A stretch of DNA of 64,000 nt from Isoetes taiwanensis (taxonomy: Eukaryota; Streptophyta; Lycopodiopsida; Isoetales; Isoetaceae). The notes beneath the pieces were generated by a model. That model worked only from the letters and a program-made list of their open reading frames with translations, was not told the DNA's origin and ran no database searches. Positions 34,101-44,799 of the stretch are shown one piece after another. The translations under genes were made by a program, and so were the position numbers. Location: NCBI GenBank assembly GCA_021234155.1, contig JAJEKV010000027.1, forward strand, positions 10,924,716-10,988,715. The letters run 5' to 3'. Position 1 is the stretch's first letter, and the number at the start of each line of letters is the position of its first letter.

Positions 34101-36950
34101 TAACTGCCATGCTCTTGGAAGCCAGAGGAAAATGCTTGGAAGAAGAAGAAGGGTCGAGCTGCGCCATAGCCACGCCTACGAAGGAATGGGGCTGGATGAC
34201 CGAGAGTTTACAGGCAGCAGCCAGTTTGGAGCAGTCACCAGCATATGCTAGGCATATGCCGGCATATACCTGGATATGCCCACATACCCACATAAACGAA
34301 GGTTTGCCCCCCTAGGGGCAACCCAAAAATAAGCTTGCAAATGGACGAACTGAAATTTGCCAATATAGTGAATCAGTGGACGAACTGAAATTTCCAATAG
34401 CGTCTCTAGAAGTTGTGATTTACTAACATTTCTCATGTTTTTATGTTATGCAGTCTCTAGGGTCATTGAACTGTTTGGAAAAAACATTTCTTTGTTAAAA
34501 TGCACACATAAGTTCGAGACATGTAGCAACTTCATCCCTTGGCAAAAGAGGTGTAAAGACGTTATCTATAATGCATGAACATCGGCATTGGCTTATGTGG
34601 TAGTGATCTGCCCATTGAGTTTAAGAATTTAAAGGAACGAACTTGCAGTGCGAAGATAATGCCTAGGCGGCAATTTCTATTATTGGCGTTATGTGGTCCA
34701 ATACAATAGTTTTTATAGAAACTATAATGAGTGTGCCCAAAACTACTTACTTTGACATCTTATCTCTTTGCGACGGCATTTGATAGAGAATGGATCTTCT
34801 TTCCCAAAGTCTGCGACCAAGTCTCAGGCAGCCATAACATGATAAGCGGGGGTGCCCTGTTGAAAGGAATTGGCACCCCATCTTCCATTTCGTAGCCCGA
34901 ATGATATCCCCGGTTTCCATGTTATAACACAGTTGAGTTGCAAATGACAAATAAACATAATATTATAATTTAAAGAGCAAAAATAGCTTTTAAAAAATTT
35001 GCATTTGTATTTTGAACTGCAATAAGCCTATTGACATGAAGTTTTCTCAAAGAACAAATACGATGAATGGCATTTGATGAGCTGAGCTTTAGCTTCTATA
35101 CAACAGAATTCAATATTAGACTTTTTGGCCGTGTCACAGGATGTGTCTTTAAGACATCACCACAAACTCCATCCCCTGTGGTCAATCATGGAGAATAACA
35201 GTACAGATTTTACTCCAAGTTTCTTGGAAACAGGAAAAGATAAGAATGCAAATCTAGACGTTGTTCTAGTTTTGATGGTGATTGTTCCCAGCTATAAATG
35301 CTGGCAAACTGCTTGAGAAAGAGTTATAAAAGCCCTACAAACAAAGGCATGACTGCTTTCAAACATATTGTAATGCATGCTAGAACGTCTCAAATGTGCC
35401 TCACCTGACTTTTAAGATAGACGAATACATACAAAAAATTGTGTTTGCCACACAGCAGTAAGCTGCAAAAAAAAGTTGAGATAGTGTGTATCTGGGCCTA
35501 ACTATGCATGCTTTGCTTGAAATGTGGCATCTTAGAGGAAATTCTAATTATATCGGTCATAAAATATGGCAATGATGTATTACTTTTTGAATAATTTTTC
35601 TTTTCATGAGCCCATGAAATCTAGCATGAGAAACATACCCACCCATTCATCAAAATTGAGCCAAATTCCAAACCAAGGACATGCTAGACTATGTAGTGCT
35701 TAAGAAATCTATTGCAGTTCTTTACGTGGAAATGGCAGTTTTGTTGCCATCTTTATGCAAGCTGAGCAGATAGTTATATTTATGGAAACTCTCGTCTTAA
35801 AGAGATTTCTCCTCTGTAGATCACGACTGCATAACATGATGAACGTATGTATCAAACAGAAATGAGCAATTCTTAGCTTTATTGTTGCAAGGCCGTGCTG
35901 TACCTGATGGGCAGAGATTGGAAAATGGAGTCGGTTTCCCATGTGTTATATCAATATTAAACATGTCTACATGCAGTAAACTAAGCTTCTGCAACAATAG
36001 CAAATGGGGTCACGCTTGGCAAACACGAATGTAAAAAATATAAAGATGGTAAAAGAAACAGGAAATTAAAGAAGAAAGATTGCTGAATTATTGATATATA
36101 TATGCATAGAAGATCATGCAAAGAAAATCTTCAGATCTATAGCAACTTCACAGAAATTTTGAAGGATATGCAAAAACATGTCCAAAATATGAAGTTTCCA
36201 ATGCTGAGGGGGATTGATGTAAAGCTAAACCGAACCTCTAACTAACTTAACTCAACAAAAAGAACTGGAAGTATTTTTGACCTTAGCTTTCCCACACCAG
36301 CGAAGCCTTAATGTGTTTACATACTTCTTCTCGAGCTAGTATCAAAACCCTGCAAGAAATTGATAGCTTTTAGAAAGAGTCTACGTAGTGCATGCGTCAA
36401 TCTTTTGTGCCGGTAAGATAATGCAATAGAGTTCCATAACCAAATACAGTACCGATATTAATACACGATTGTTGGGTTTTGGCTTGTTAGCAATTTCCAA
36501 ATATTGCCATGCTACATTGTGCTTCCAAAAATTCTACCTGTCGCTCCAGCACTATCAGCTTACCATTTTAAATCGCGAGTTTTTCTCCTGGTTGTTAGGT
36601 TAGCAACTAATATCTTTCCAGACGAGCAAAAGATTGAAAAAACAGAATGAAATGTCTACACAACTAATTTATAGATGCAAATTTCCAAAAGATCCAAGAT
36701 CTAGAGCTCACCGAACTGCATGCACTCCATGCTTTCCACTAGAACGTGATAGTCAATTACATTTGGTGTGTCTGTCAGCGCCGACACGCGGACATCAGCA
36801 TCTGAAAAAAGCGATTTTTTTTAAGAAAAAAAAAAAATCGCGTAAGCGATTTTCCATTCAATATAAAACAAAGTCTGCGGGTCTACCATATGCGTCAAAG
36901 GAGCGCTTAAGCGATCCGCCTTCGTAGTTTCTGAGTTCTGCCCGGCATAG
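34101..36950. other. Long AT-rich spacer; one possible exon at about 34749-34930 (-)
   Basis: A minus-strand stretch ends with a good donor CAAA|GTAAGT at about 34743 and reads NGRWGANSFQQGTPAYHVMA, a stop, then DLVADFGKEDPFSIKCRRKE. It may be another exon of the broken gene at 33.4-34.1 kb. The rest, including 35.1-36.9 kb, shows no domain, RNA gene or clear repeat beyond simple A/T runs. Confidence 0.35.
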
Positions 36951-38335
36951 TGCAGCTTGTTTGATAGGGTTTGTTAGAATGTCGGATTCAGATTATGAGG
37001 ATGAGGGCTCTATGAGCGAGCTTTCAGATGATGACAATAGCGACTACTGGCAGGATTCATCTGACCAATCAGATGCCGATAGCTCTACATCGTCCGTTGC
37101 CACAAGTGCTAGTCGCGGGCCCCAAAGGGTTCCAATGTCGCGGCGGGGAGGTGGTTCGATGTATCCCGATCCGCGTAACCGGCTTAGGGGTGAACGCCCG
37201 AGGAGTTCGTGTCCATGGGTATGTGTTCTTGAAAGAGACATATGATCTTATGATTGCTTCCGTCAACGAGGGTAGGCCTCCGTATCCTTGCGACATCAGG
37301 ATCGCAGACCCAGATTTTCCTCCCCTTCCACGCAGACCGCATTGCATGTTGTTTTCGAAAGTGGCATAGATATGAGGGACCGGTGGGAGCAATACCGTGA
37401 GGGGCACGTGGGCGTCGTCGGTCATGTTTCCTATTTGCATAAGGTGGGATGTGTGTGCCTTGGGTGGAGGATTGGAACAATCTATTGGCGCAGTGCCACA
37501 TTGCCAATGGCCAGCACTTGTCGAAGACGCAGACCCTGGCAGAAATAAGATCACAGTGGGAGACAGGCATAGCGAGGCACGGGATCCCGCTGGAATACGT
37601 GACCCAGTGCCTGCGGGTGTGCAGTTGCAAGGTTCGCATGTACATGAAGGATAGTGACTTCCCTCAACATGAGACTAGCATCGCGTGTGATTGACATCGA
37701 GTGGGAGAGGTGCAAGTGCGAGATCAAGTCCGCCTTGTGCACATCCACAAGCGCGATCGTACGGGGTGGCGGTCGATGATGAGGGTGGACGATTTTTGCT
37801 CGCCACCGTGGTGGAACCCCGCGCAGCCCACAACTTCGCAAAGTGTGCGAAGGAGTCACGACGGGTCGCACATATAGGCTTCGCATGCGACAAAGACGGC
37901 CGAATGGTCATCACGGAGGACAATGCGCCGGACCGATATTTGCGCTAGCCTATGCATTCGGGCACGATCCTTTCGGCGCCAGAGGTATGGTCTCTACCAG
38001 CCATCCTAATCGATAGAAAGAGATGTGCGCTAATGAGAAACGTGGAATGTTATCAAAGGTTGTGTGGACATGGCGGCGGGGTCCCATGCTCGTGGAGGAG
38101 ACCACCGCAATGAAATTATCACATATCGGTTTGACATGAGCCAGGAGGATGTGTGGCGTCTCTGCAACAAGTATCGAGAAACGTCCCATTGCGAGGGGGC
38201 TATGCAGCTCAGCAGGCGGGAGCACGGGTGCGTAACTTTTCAACGCCACGCCGTAGCCTCTCGCGGGGTAACGCGAAAAACCCGCCGCAGCCCGGGGAGG
38301 AGAGGGTCGACCTCGCGTCGCCTCAGATTTGACTG
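36950..38335 (+). pseudogene. GC-rich frameshifted gene remnant, family unknown
   Basis: Base composition jumps from AT-rich to clearly GC-rich at about 36950 and falls back near 38335. Starting at the ATG at 36979 there is an acidic Ser/Asp N-terminus (YEDEGSMSELSDDDNSDYWQ). Reading then continues in other frames: HGYVFLKETYDLMIASVNEG (37.2 kb), WEQYREGHVGVVGHVSYLHK (37.4 kb), EYVTQCLRVCSCKVRMYMKD (37.6 kb), DIEWERCKCEIKSALCTSTS (37.7 kb) and GGRFLLATVVEPRAAHNFAK (37.8 kb). At least four frame changes are needed, so the gene is dead or carries unseen introns. Cys-rich stretches suggest metal binding, but no known family is recognised. Codon use is unlike every neighbour except the helicase piece at 10.1-10.7 kb. 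Confidence 0.5.
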
Positions 38336-38359
38336 ATCACTCGGATTTGCAATGTTTGT

Positions 38360-38641
38360 AGTGTTTGGCAATGACACCATGGAGTGATGACATGGCACCA
38401 TGGAATGATGACATGTCACCTTATGTATCAAGATGACTTTTCTTAGGTCAAACATGGCGAAAAAATGTTTTTATAGTAGATGACATGTGTATGCTGATGT
38501 GGCATGCTTGGTGATGATGTGGATGGTACATGGCATCTTTTGATGATGACATGTCACCATGGAATGATGACATGTCACCATGGAATGATGACATGTCACC
38601 ATGGAATGATGACATGGCACCATGGAATGATGACATGGCAC
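38360..38641 (+). repeat. 21-bp minisatellite
   Basis: The unit GATGACATGTCACCATGGAAT (or its GGCACC variant) occurs about five times in a row at about 38544-38641, with two further units near 38371-38415. It is immediately downstream of the GC-rich pseudogene. There are no spacers of unique sequence, so it is not a CRISPR array. Confidence 0.9.
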
Positions 38642-38699
38642 CACATCTTGGACACTTTATTTCTCCTTGCTTGCTTAACTTTTAGAGAGAGAAGATAAT

Positions 38700-39235
38700 C
38701 CTAGACCATAGAAATCCTAGACATTTAAATCAATTCATTTAGCCCATGCATTTAAATCAATGACAATGTTTCTATTGCAGAGTAGAGAGTACTCTAGGGG
38801 CTTTGTGTGTGAAGCGAAACAATTATAAATTCACACACAAAGCTTGTACAACATTTGGAATCAATTTTTTTCGATTTCTTTTCTTGTTGCCATACATATG
38901 AAGCGAATAATTGTGCAATGAATTTGTCAAAAAAAATTACAATTATGAAATTAATTGTGAAGTGATCCGAGGCAAATGTCGATAAGAAGAAAAGACAAAT
39001 CATGAGAAACCGACAATGCTTATTTATATATATATGAAAGGAACAGTAATGCATGGACTCTGCACAGAGGAAATCTATAAGAGCTCTGAGTTTCGGCCTA
39101 AAGATTCAGGAATAATACAAAAAGGAAAAGCACCACGGCAAGCCGTAATCCAAAACCCGCTTGGAACCTACCGGGTTGGACTGCCGCCTCCTCCTCCCTT
39201 TTATACGAAAACAAAGACCTCTCTAGATCATTTGA
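38700..39235. other. AT-rich spacer, nothing recognised
   Basis: Short frames only. CACACAAAG occurs on both sides of a possible hairpin near 38800-38840 (CTTTGTGTGTG and CACACACAAAG). Confidence 0.5.
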
Positions 39236-39330
39236 GAATAGAATAGAATAGAATAGAATAGAATAGAATTGAATTGTTTTTATCGTCCACGGAGACCAAT
39301 CGGCCTATGGGACCTACACATTCCTAATTA
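39236..39330 (-). mobile_element. LINE/SINE-type 3' end with (GAATA)n tail
   Basis: The plus strand reads (GAATA)n, then TTTTTATCGTCCACGGAGAC, CAATCGGCC and TATGGGACC. On the minus strand this is the same 3' box as at 5800-5830 and 21306-21350, followed by its simple-sequence tail. The rest of the element is truncated. Confidence 0.65.
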
Positions 39331-40060
39331 GCTTTCAGAAATGCCTCGATACCTTCCAGAACCGCTTTTAGAAACACTCCATCCTCTTAGAATCTTCTAC
39401 TAGCTTCCCCGTTACACGCACCATTGAAATGTCTGTATTTTAAGGTCTAATTATAGAACATTCTAGAATCTACCCTATTATAATTATATGCTAAGAGATA
39501 TGCAATGGTAACTTGTCTCTTCACCTATTAATGTTGCACTTAAACAACCATATAACTACTATAGGATAAATCACTGTTTTGCAAGTATTGACCGAATTCC
39601 TGTTTGAATGTTGAGTTAGGTATATTACACTCCTTGAGCCCAAGCACAAGCCAGATTCGCTCCACCAACGGCTCCAATACACCTCTTATTGTTTTGTTTA
39701 TAATTCCAGCTCTTAATTAGGTTTTTTACAAGTCTTTGCCAACGAGCATTACAAACAACAATGATGTAGCCGCATTGAGATAGAGATGTGACTTCCAGCC
39801 AACGAACCACATACGAAACCCTTTTTGAGTACCTCAAATCGAACAGATCCAATCTTAACCCTAAAGCAAAACCCCTTGTCCATTGCATGCCATTAAAAGA
39901 TATGTAGTCCGCAAAGCCATCGGCAAACTACTTGCAAGAGCAGGTTTAGGCCGGTTACAAAGAATATCTGGATATGCACAAGCATATACCTGGAATATGC
40001 TCTACCCAAAACCCAAAAACTACTCGTTAAAATTATTTTGTTAATTTTATTAATTTTAGA
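39331..40060. other. Spacer with an unassigned minus-strand ORF (39888-39625)
   Basis: The 87-codon minus frame contains MQWTRGFALGLRLDLFDLRY, then CNARWQRLVKNLIKSWN and CIGAVGGANLACAWAQGV. It reads like real protein rather than noise, but I do not recognise the family. It could be an exon or a retroelement piece. Nothing else is seen. Confidence 0.3.
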
Positions 40061-40071
40061 CGCACTTTAAT

Positions 40072-40171
40072 CCTTTAAATAGAAACGGCCTTTCTGAAAT
40101 GACAAGAGGCAGAAGCCAGGTATCTATATGAGGGCAGAAGGCAAGCTCTAAAATATTTGCGAGAGGAAGTG
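40072..40171 (+). promoter_or_regulatory. Probable core promoter and 5' leader of the KAI2-like gene
   Basis: A TATA-like TTTAAATAG lies at about 40074, roughly 97 bp upstream of the start codon. No other element is identifiable. Inferred from position only. Confidence 0.35.
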
Positions 40172-41075
40172 ATGTCTCGCCTTGAAGCACAGAATGTGAC
40201 AATACTTGGGGAAGGACAGGAAATCGTTGTGTTGGGGCACGGCCTTGGAACAGATCAGTCAGTTTGGAAACATATTGTGCCACATCTGGTGGCCGATTAT
40301 CGGCTTGTGCTGTTCGACCTGATTGGAGCTGGCTCCACCAATCCCGAGCTGTATGATTTCGCCAGATATTCCACCTTTGAAGGCTATGCCGCCGATCTTA
40401 TCGCCTTGTTCGAGGAGCTTCAAATCCAGTCATGCACTTACGTTGGCCATTCTGTTGCTGGCATGATCGGTTGCTTAGCATCTATTCAGCATCCTCACTT
40501 CTTCTCCAAACTCATACTATTATCAGCTTCTCCCCGGTAATTTATATTCTTATTTTTTATTTATCATTTAGTATAATTTATTACCACATATATAATGTCA
40601 TATTTTGCTTATTAACCATAAGTAGTGCCTTGGTAGTTACCTCAATGACCCCGATTACTTTGGTGGCTTTGAACAAGCAGACCTCGATCAACTGTTTCAG
40701 GGCATGCAAGCGAATTTCAGAGCCTGGGTATCCGGATTTGCTCCTCTCGTAGTCGGAGATGATTTTGAGTCGCCCACTGTGCAAGAGTTCGCTCGAACGT
40801 TCTTTAATGTGCGACCAGACATTGCCTTACATATGGCCATGGTAATTTTTCAGAGTGATATGCGTGGCATGCTTTTCCAGGTTATAGTTCCATGTCATAT
40901 TCTACAAAGTGAGAGAGATCTTGCCTGTCCAATTGCGGTTGCGAGTTACCTAGCCAATCACCTCGGTGGTAAGACTGTAGTTCAACTCATTCCCACTGAA
41001 GGCCATTTGCCTCAACTAAGTTCACCTTATGTTGTTCTTCCTGTGTTATTGTACCACCTTGCATTAACTTTATAG
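40172..41075 (+). CDS. KAI2: KAI2-like alpha/beta hydrolase (karrikin/strigolactone receptor family)
   Basis: The gene has two exons, 40172-40536 and 40637-41075, and a 100-bp GT-AG intron. Splicing joins ASPR to [20 protein letters not shown] in frame. The product is 267 residues, close to the roughly 270 usual for KAI2/D14. The first in-frame ATG is chosen because it starts the conserved domain ([20 protein letters not shown]). The oxyanion region is [12 protein letters not shown]. The catalytic triad is intact: Ser94 in GHSVAGM, Asp216 in SERDLACP, His245 in [10 protein letters not shown]. The lid region [16 protein letters not shown] is present. Family members hydrolyse and sense karrikins, an endogenous KAI2 ligand or strigolactones in the nucleus and cytoplasm, signalling with MAX2 and SMAX1-type repressors. 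Sequence is closer to KAI2 than to D14. One pocket residue differs: Leu25 where Arabidopsis KAI2 has Phe26. The frame is intact and likely functional. Confidence 0.92.
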
Positions 41076-43289
41076 ATTGTCTTAGATGGTTCTTGTTGTA
41101 CCAACAACCCCAGTGCTAGTGACAAAGAAAGGAGAAATAAGAGAATAATTGTTTCTAAGGTATCTACGTACTTTTTTATAAGTAGTTATGTGAATTGCAT
41201 TTGTAGTTCGAAGTGAAGTAGAATAAGCACATACTAAGTACTCTTGTGTAACCATAGGATGGTTCATGCCTTTAAATTTCTAGTGGGAGTGACCATATAA
41301 TCTACATGTGATAAATCTCTAAAGGTTTTTTTTTTCTTGAAATGCCTTTTAAACTCTATTATAACCTACATGTGTTAAGTGTTGATAGATTTTTGCAAAT
41401 CCACAAAATGCCGATACAGATTTGTTATCTTCTAGCAATGTGTACAATGTACAGAGGTTTTTTGTTATGTTCTAGCAATGTATACAATGTCTATGGTGGA
41501 GTGTTTGAGGTCTAAAGTTTCTTTGAGCAATCCCTTATGTCTTTGTCTAAGTAATCGACTAGAATCTTAACAAAAAATTTTGCAAGTGAAGGGTTGACCA
41601 TGTTTGTGTATAATTATCCGGAGCAATATTCTTCGCCAGCTATGTAAGTCCAGTCTATCCTACTAATAGTTTATTGTGAAGAGATTGAACTGCTGTTGAA
41701 GATTGGAACTAGTTGAAGTTCATCTTATTTCAACACATAGTTTACTAGACCACTCCCATGTATTTTGACCATTGGTATCCCATCTAGACCTATGATTTAA
41801 AGTGTTCAACGCATAGTTTACTAGACCACTCCCATGTATTTTGACCATTGGTATCCCATCTAGACCTATGATTTAGAGTGGAAGTTATCATCCATAGCTT
41901 TGAACATTGGTATCCCATCTAGACCTTATGAATTATCCTTTGCAAGATTAGAGGTTGTCATCCATAGCTCTTCCATCAATAATGGTTGATTTAGCAAGAC
42001 ACTTAATAATCTATTGGTATTGGCATTCTTATATTTTTATGATTTAGGACTCTTATGATTTTGAAAATGTGTCTAACAATCGCCAAATAACTAAGTTTAG
42101 CCCTTAAACTATTTCATGCACAGGTGTGCGATCTCATTTCGATTATGGTTATTTAAGATTTAGGGCTCTTATGATTTTGAAATATGACTCGAAGGCCAAC
42201 TGAAATAAGCTTAATTCCTAAGAATAAGGCTTTGACCATATATACAACCAACGGCCTAACGTAATTACTTTTTATAATAACCTTCAATGGTTTTAGAGGT
42301 GGTTTTGCATTCAAATCAAATTCTCCTGTAATCCCATGCTACATATTCTAATGACGGTCGTCTTCAACTCGTCCTGATATTAGTACATCTTTGATAACAA
42401 AAAGTCTCGGAAGTAATCCTATGTTGTTTAATTTGAGAACATTCATTATTTCATCCTCTTCTAAATGCAATCTTCTTCTCTTTTGCACATCATAAAAGCA
42501 TTACCTCTAGTGAAACAATGCTATAATCATCTAAGTTTTGTCAAATTCACAATTTCAAAAAATGTCATTCTTCACCAGCAGAAATCTAAACGATGATCTT
42601 TTTTTATTTAAATGTTGGCCTTACATTTTTGTAGCAAGTGCTTGCATAAGGGACATAAGCAAGTCGACGATGCTACTCTGTTGATGCATGGCAAAGCACA
42701 CAACCTTTGTCCACCCAAACCAACTTTTGGGGACAAATGCTCATGATGTACCTTCTATTGATGCTCATGATGTACCTTCTATTGCCAATGATGTGGCCTT
42801 TATTTGCTGCTTTGTAGTAAAGAATGTGCCTTTGCATGTTGTTTCGAAATTGTAAGGCTTTCATGGCAAATATGCGATAGCTAAAATTTAGTAGCAGATG
42901 ATATTGATTTCATTCTTGTATGAAAATCTGAACGTATGCCAAAAAGAATTCATGTTCTTCCGGACCTTTGCATGTTGTCTTCGGATTGTGGGGTTTTTCA
43001 TGGCAAATACGCGATAGCTTAAATTCAGTAGCACGTGATATGGATTTCATTCTTGTATGAGAACTTAAATATATGCCAAAAAGAATTCATGCTCTTCCGG
43101 AGCATCAACACTATTCTGCATTTAATGATGTACGTATAAACATATAATGGTGGAGTAACTTGCTTGGCACACAAGATAGAGTCATTATATGTGGACATGG
43201 ATGTAGGACCTGTCTGTAGATGTGCAAAGCATGATTGAGAAAGATAGTTTTATAAATCTGATGTCTAATGCAGATCATAGAATTGCCAC
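41076..43289. repeat. Spacer between KAI2-like and PEX4, with local tandem repeats
   Basis: Three local duplications are visible. At about 41730-41885 a 78-bp unit (ATAGTTTACTAGACCACTCC and TTGACCATTGGTATCCCATC) is doubled. At about 42732-42780 a 24-bp unit (ATGCTCATGATGTACCTTCT) is doubled. At about 42834-43105 a roughly 134-bp unit (TTTGCATGTTGT, GATTTCATTCTTGTATGA and TATGCCAAAAAGAATTCATG) is doubled. No gene or RNA is seen. Confidence 0.75.
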
Positions 43290-44655
43290 CTAATGTGCAG
43301 AATTATTGGGCACAGCCGCAAGACGAGTATACATTCTGGCCATAGATTGATATCCTCTGTAATCTCCAGACCTAAGCAAGTTGCCTGACATTTTAAAAGC
43401 AGTCTCAGAGAACTTCTCTAACATACTTGTAAATCAGCACAATAATAATACTCACCACAGTCACAGTTAAGAGGACTGTCCGGTTCGGGATGGGCTAGCA
43501 ATGCAATAACAGCTCGACAGACTGACTGCAATGTCCAAGCAGGACTCCATGCAGTTTTCAAAATATCAAGACAGATTTCTCCTGTCTGGAAAAAAATTAT
43601 TTCAAAGGAAGGGTACCTGTTAGAACAGTATATTCGAATATAAAAAACTGTATACAAATGGTCACTAATATATCTGCTCCTGCAACCATAATAAGACAAC
43701 TCGAAACTGCCACGAAAGTGTTGGCATACAGGTGTTACGAAATGCCAGTAACAAATGGTAAGAATTGAGTCAACATTGTCACAATTAATTTGCATGTTCA
43801 CCATATTAAAATATTTCAACAATGTATATGTATGCAGTCAGATTTAGGGAAAAAATGGTACAAATGAAACTCCTTGCCAGTACAAAATTTACCTTAAAAT
43901 GAACATTTGGATGAAATATCTTTGTCACAAACCGAACTTGAGGTGGCACCAAAGGGTATTGTTCTGGTACATTAATCGCAAGCTGGAAGACACCCTCTTG
44001 ATATGGTGTCTCAGCAGGACCCTGTAGAATAAGGATAATTATCACTATCTTCATGCCGACACAACCAGTAAGTTAACTGTGTGATATGGAGCCAAGAACT
44101 GTAAAGGGAATTTGTAGAAAATAAATGATGAAATCAAATGCAAGGGAGACATAATGTGTATCAGCAGGACCCTGTAAAATAAGGTTAATTATCACTATCT
44201 TCATGCTGATACCACCAGTAAGTTAACTGTGTGATATGGAGCCAAGAATTGTAAAGTGAGTTTGTAGAAAATAAATGATGAAATCAAATGCAAGGGATTA
44301 CAGACCCTATAAACATATAAAAGCCTGGAACAAAATCCAACATGTGCAATTTCAACAAACTGTGTAGAATCACTCCCTGCACCTTTATCTGAGCTGTCCA
44401 CCTATAGATGTTAGTATCATCGCAAAGTAATTGAATGTCTGAATCAGAATTCCGATCTCGTTGCACTTCTTTATATTCCTTGAATAATCGGGCTCTCGAA
44501 GCCTGCCAAAATGAAAAAATGACGGGTACTTAACAGGTTCTATGGTTGGATGTAAACCAAGATTTAGTTCAACGAGCCTTCTAAGGAATGAAGGCAGTAC
44601 GAACAAAATCGGGACTCTGAACCCTAATAGCTTAGGAAGAGCAGTGGCTCACCAT
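43290..44655 (-). CDS. PEX4: Peroxisomal ubiquitin-conjugating enzyme E2 (PEX4/UBC21)
   Basis: Five coding exons on the minus strand: 44655-44653 (ATG only), 44502-44383, 44021-43893, 43585-43456 and 43384-43290. All introns are GT-AG and all phases agree. The product is 158 residues, against 157 in Arabidopsis PEX4. It starts MASRARLFKEYKEVQ and carries DIQLLCDDTNIYRWTAQIK, then VFQLAINVPEQYPLVPPQVR. The HPN motif is at residues 78-80, the active-site Cys89 is in GEICLDILKTAWSPAWTLQS, and SGDYRGYQSMARMYTRLAA leads to the end. PEX4 sits on the peroxisome membrane bound to PEX22 and attaches ubiquitin to PEX5 so that the receptor is recycled. The first exon contributes only the start codon (ATG|GTGAGC), which supplies M-A rather than the M-Q-A of Arabidopsis. 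A 150-bp duplication in intron 2 has copied the exon 3 splice acceptor. The C-terminus VPNNSAH differs from the usual MPKKG. Confidence 0.95.
44011..44296 (-). repeat. 150-bp tandem duplication in PEX4 intron 2 covering an acceptor
   Basis: The segment starting TCAGCAGGACCCTGTA at 44011 recurs at 44161, exactly 150 bp away, and both copies run about 135 bp with few differences (ATAAATGATGAAATCAAATG in each). The copied piece includes the first 11 bases of exon 3 and its acceptor. A decoy acceptor therefore lies upstream of the true one in the transcript. Confidence 0.9.
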
Positions 44656-44799
44656 GGATTGCCGCCCTGATCGTCGCCCTAATAATCCAACTCGACGAAT
44701 TCGCAATTCGCAATTCGTCTTCACTTTGTCAAACATATGTGTTATTTATCATTGCCTTTTGGTAATGGCAACATTTAAATGTCAAATTGTGGGTGGGTA

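Noticed and set aside
37069-37645. Long minus-strand frames opposite the GC-rich island
   Set aside because: GC-rich DNA has few stops; the plus strand has the more protein-like composition, though neither is proven.
38540-38641. Possible CRISPR array
   Set aside because: Units are directly adjacent with no unique spacers, and the host is a plant; it is a minisatellite.
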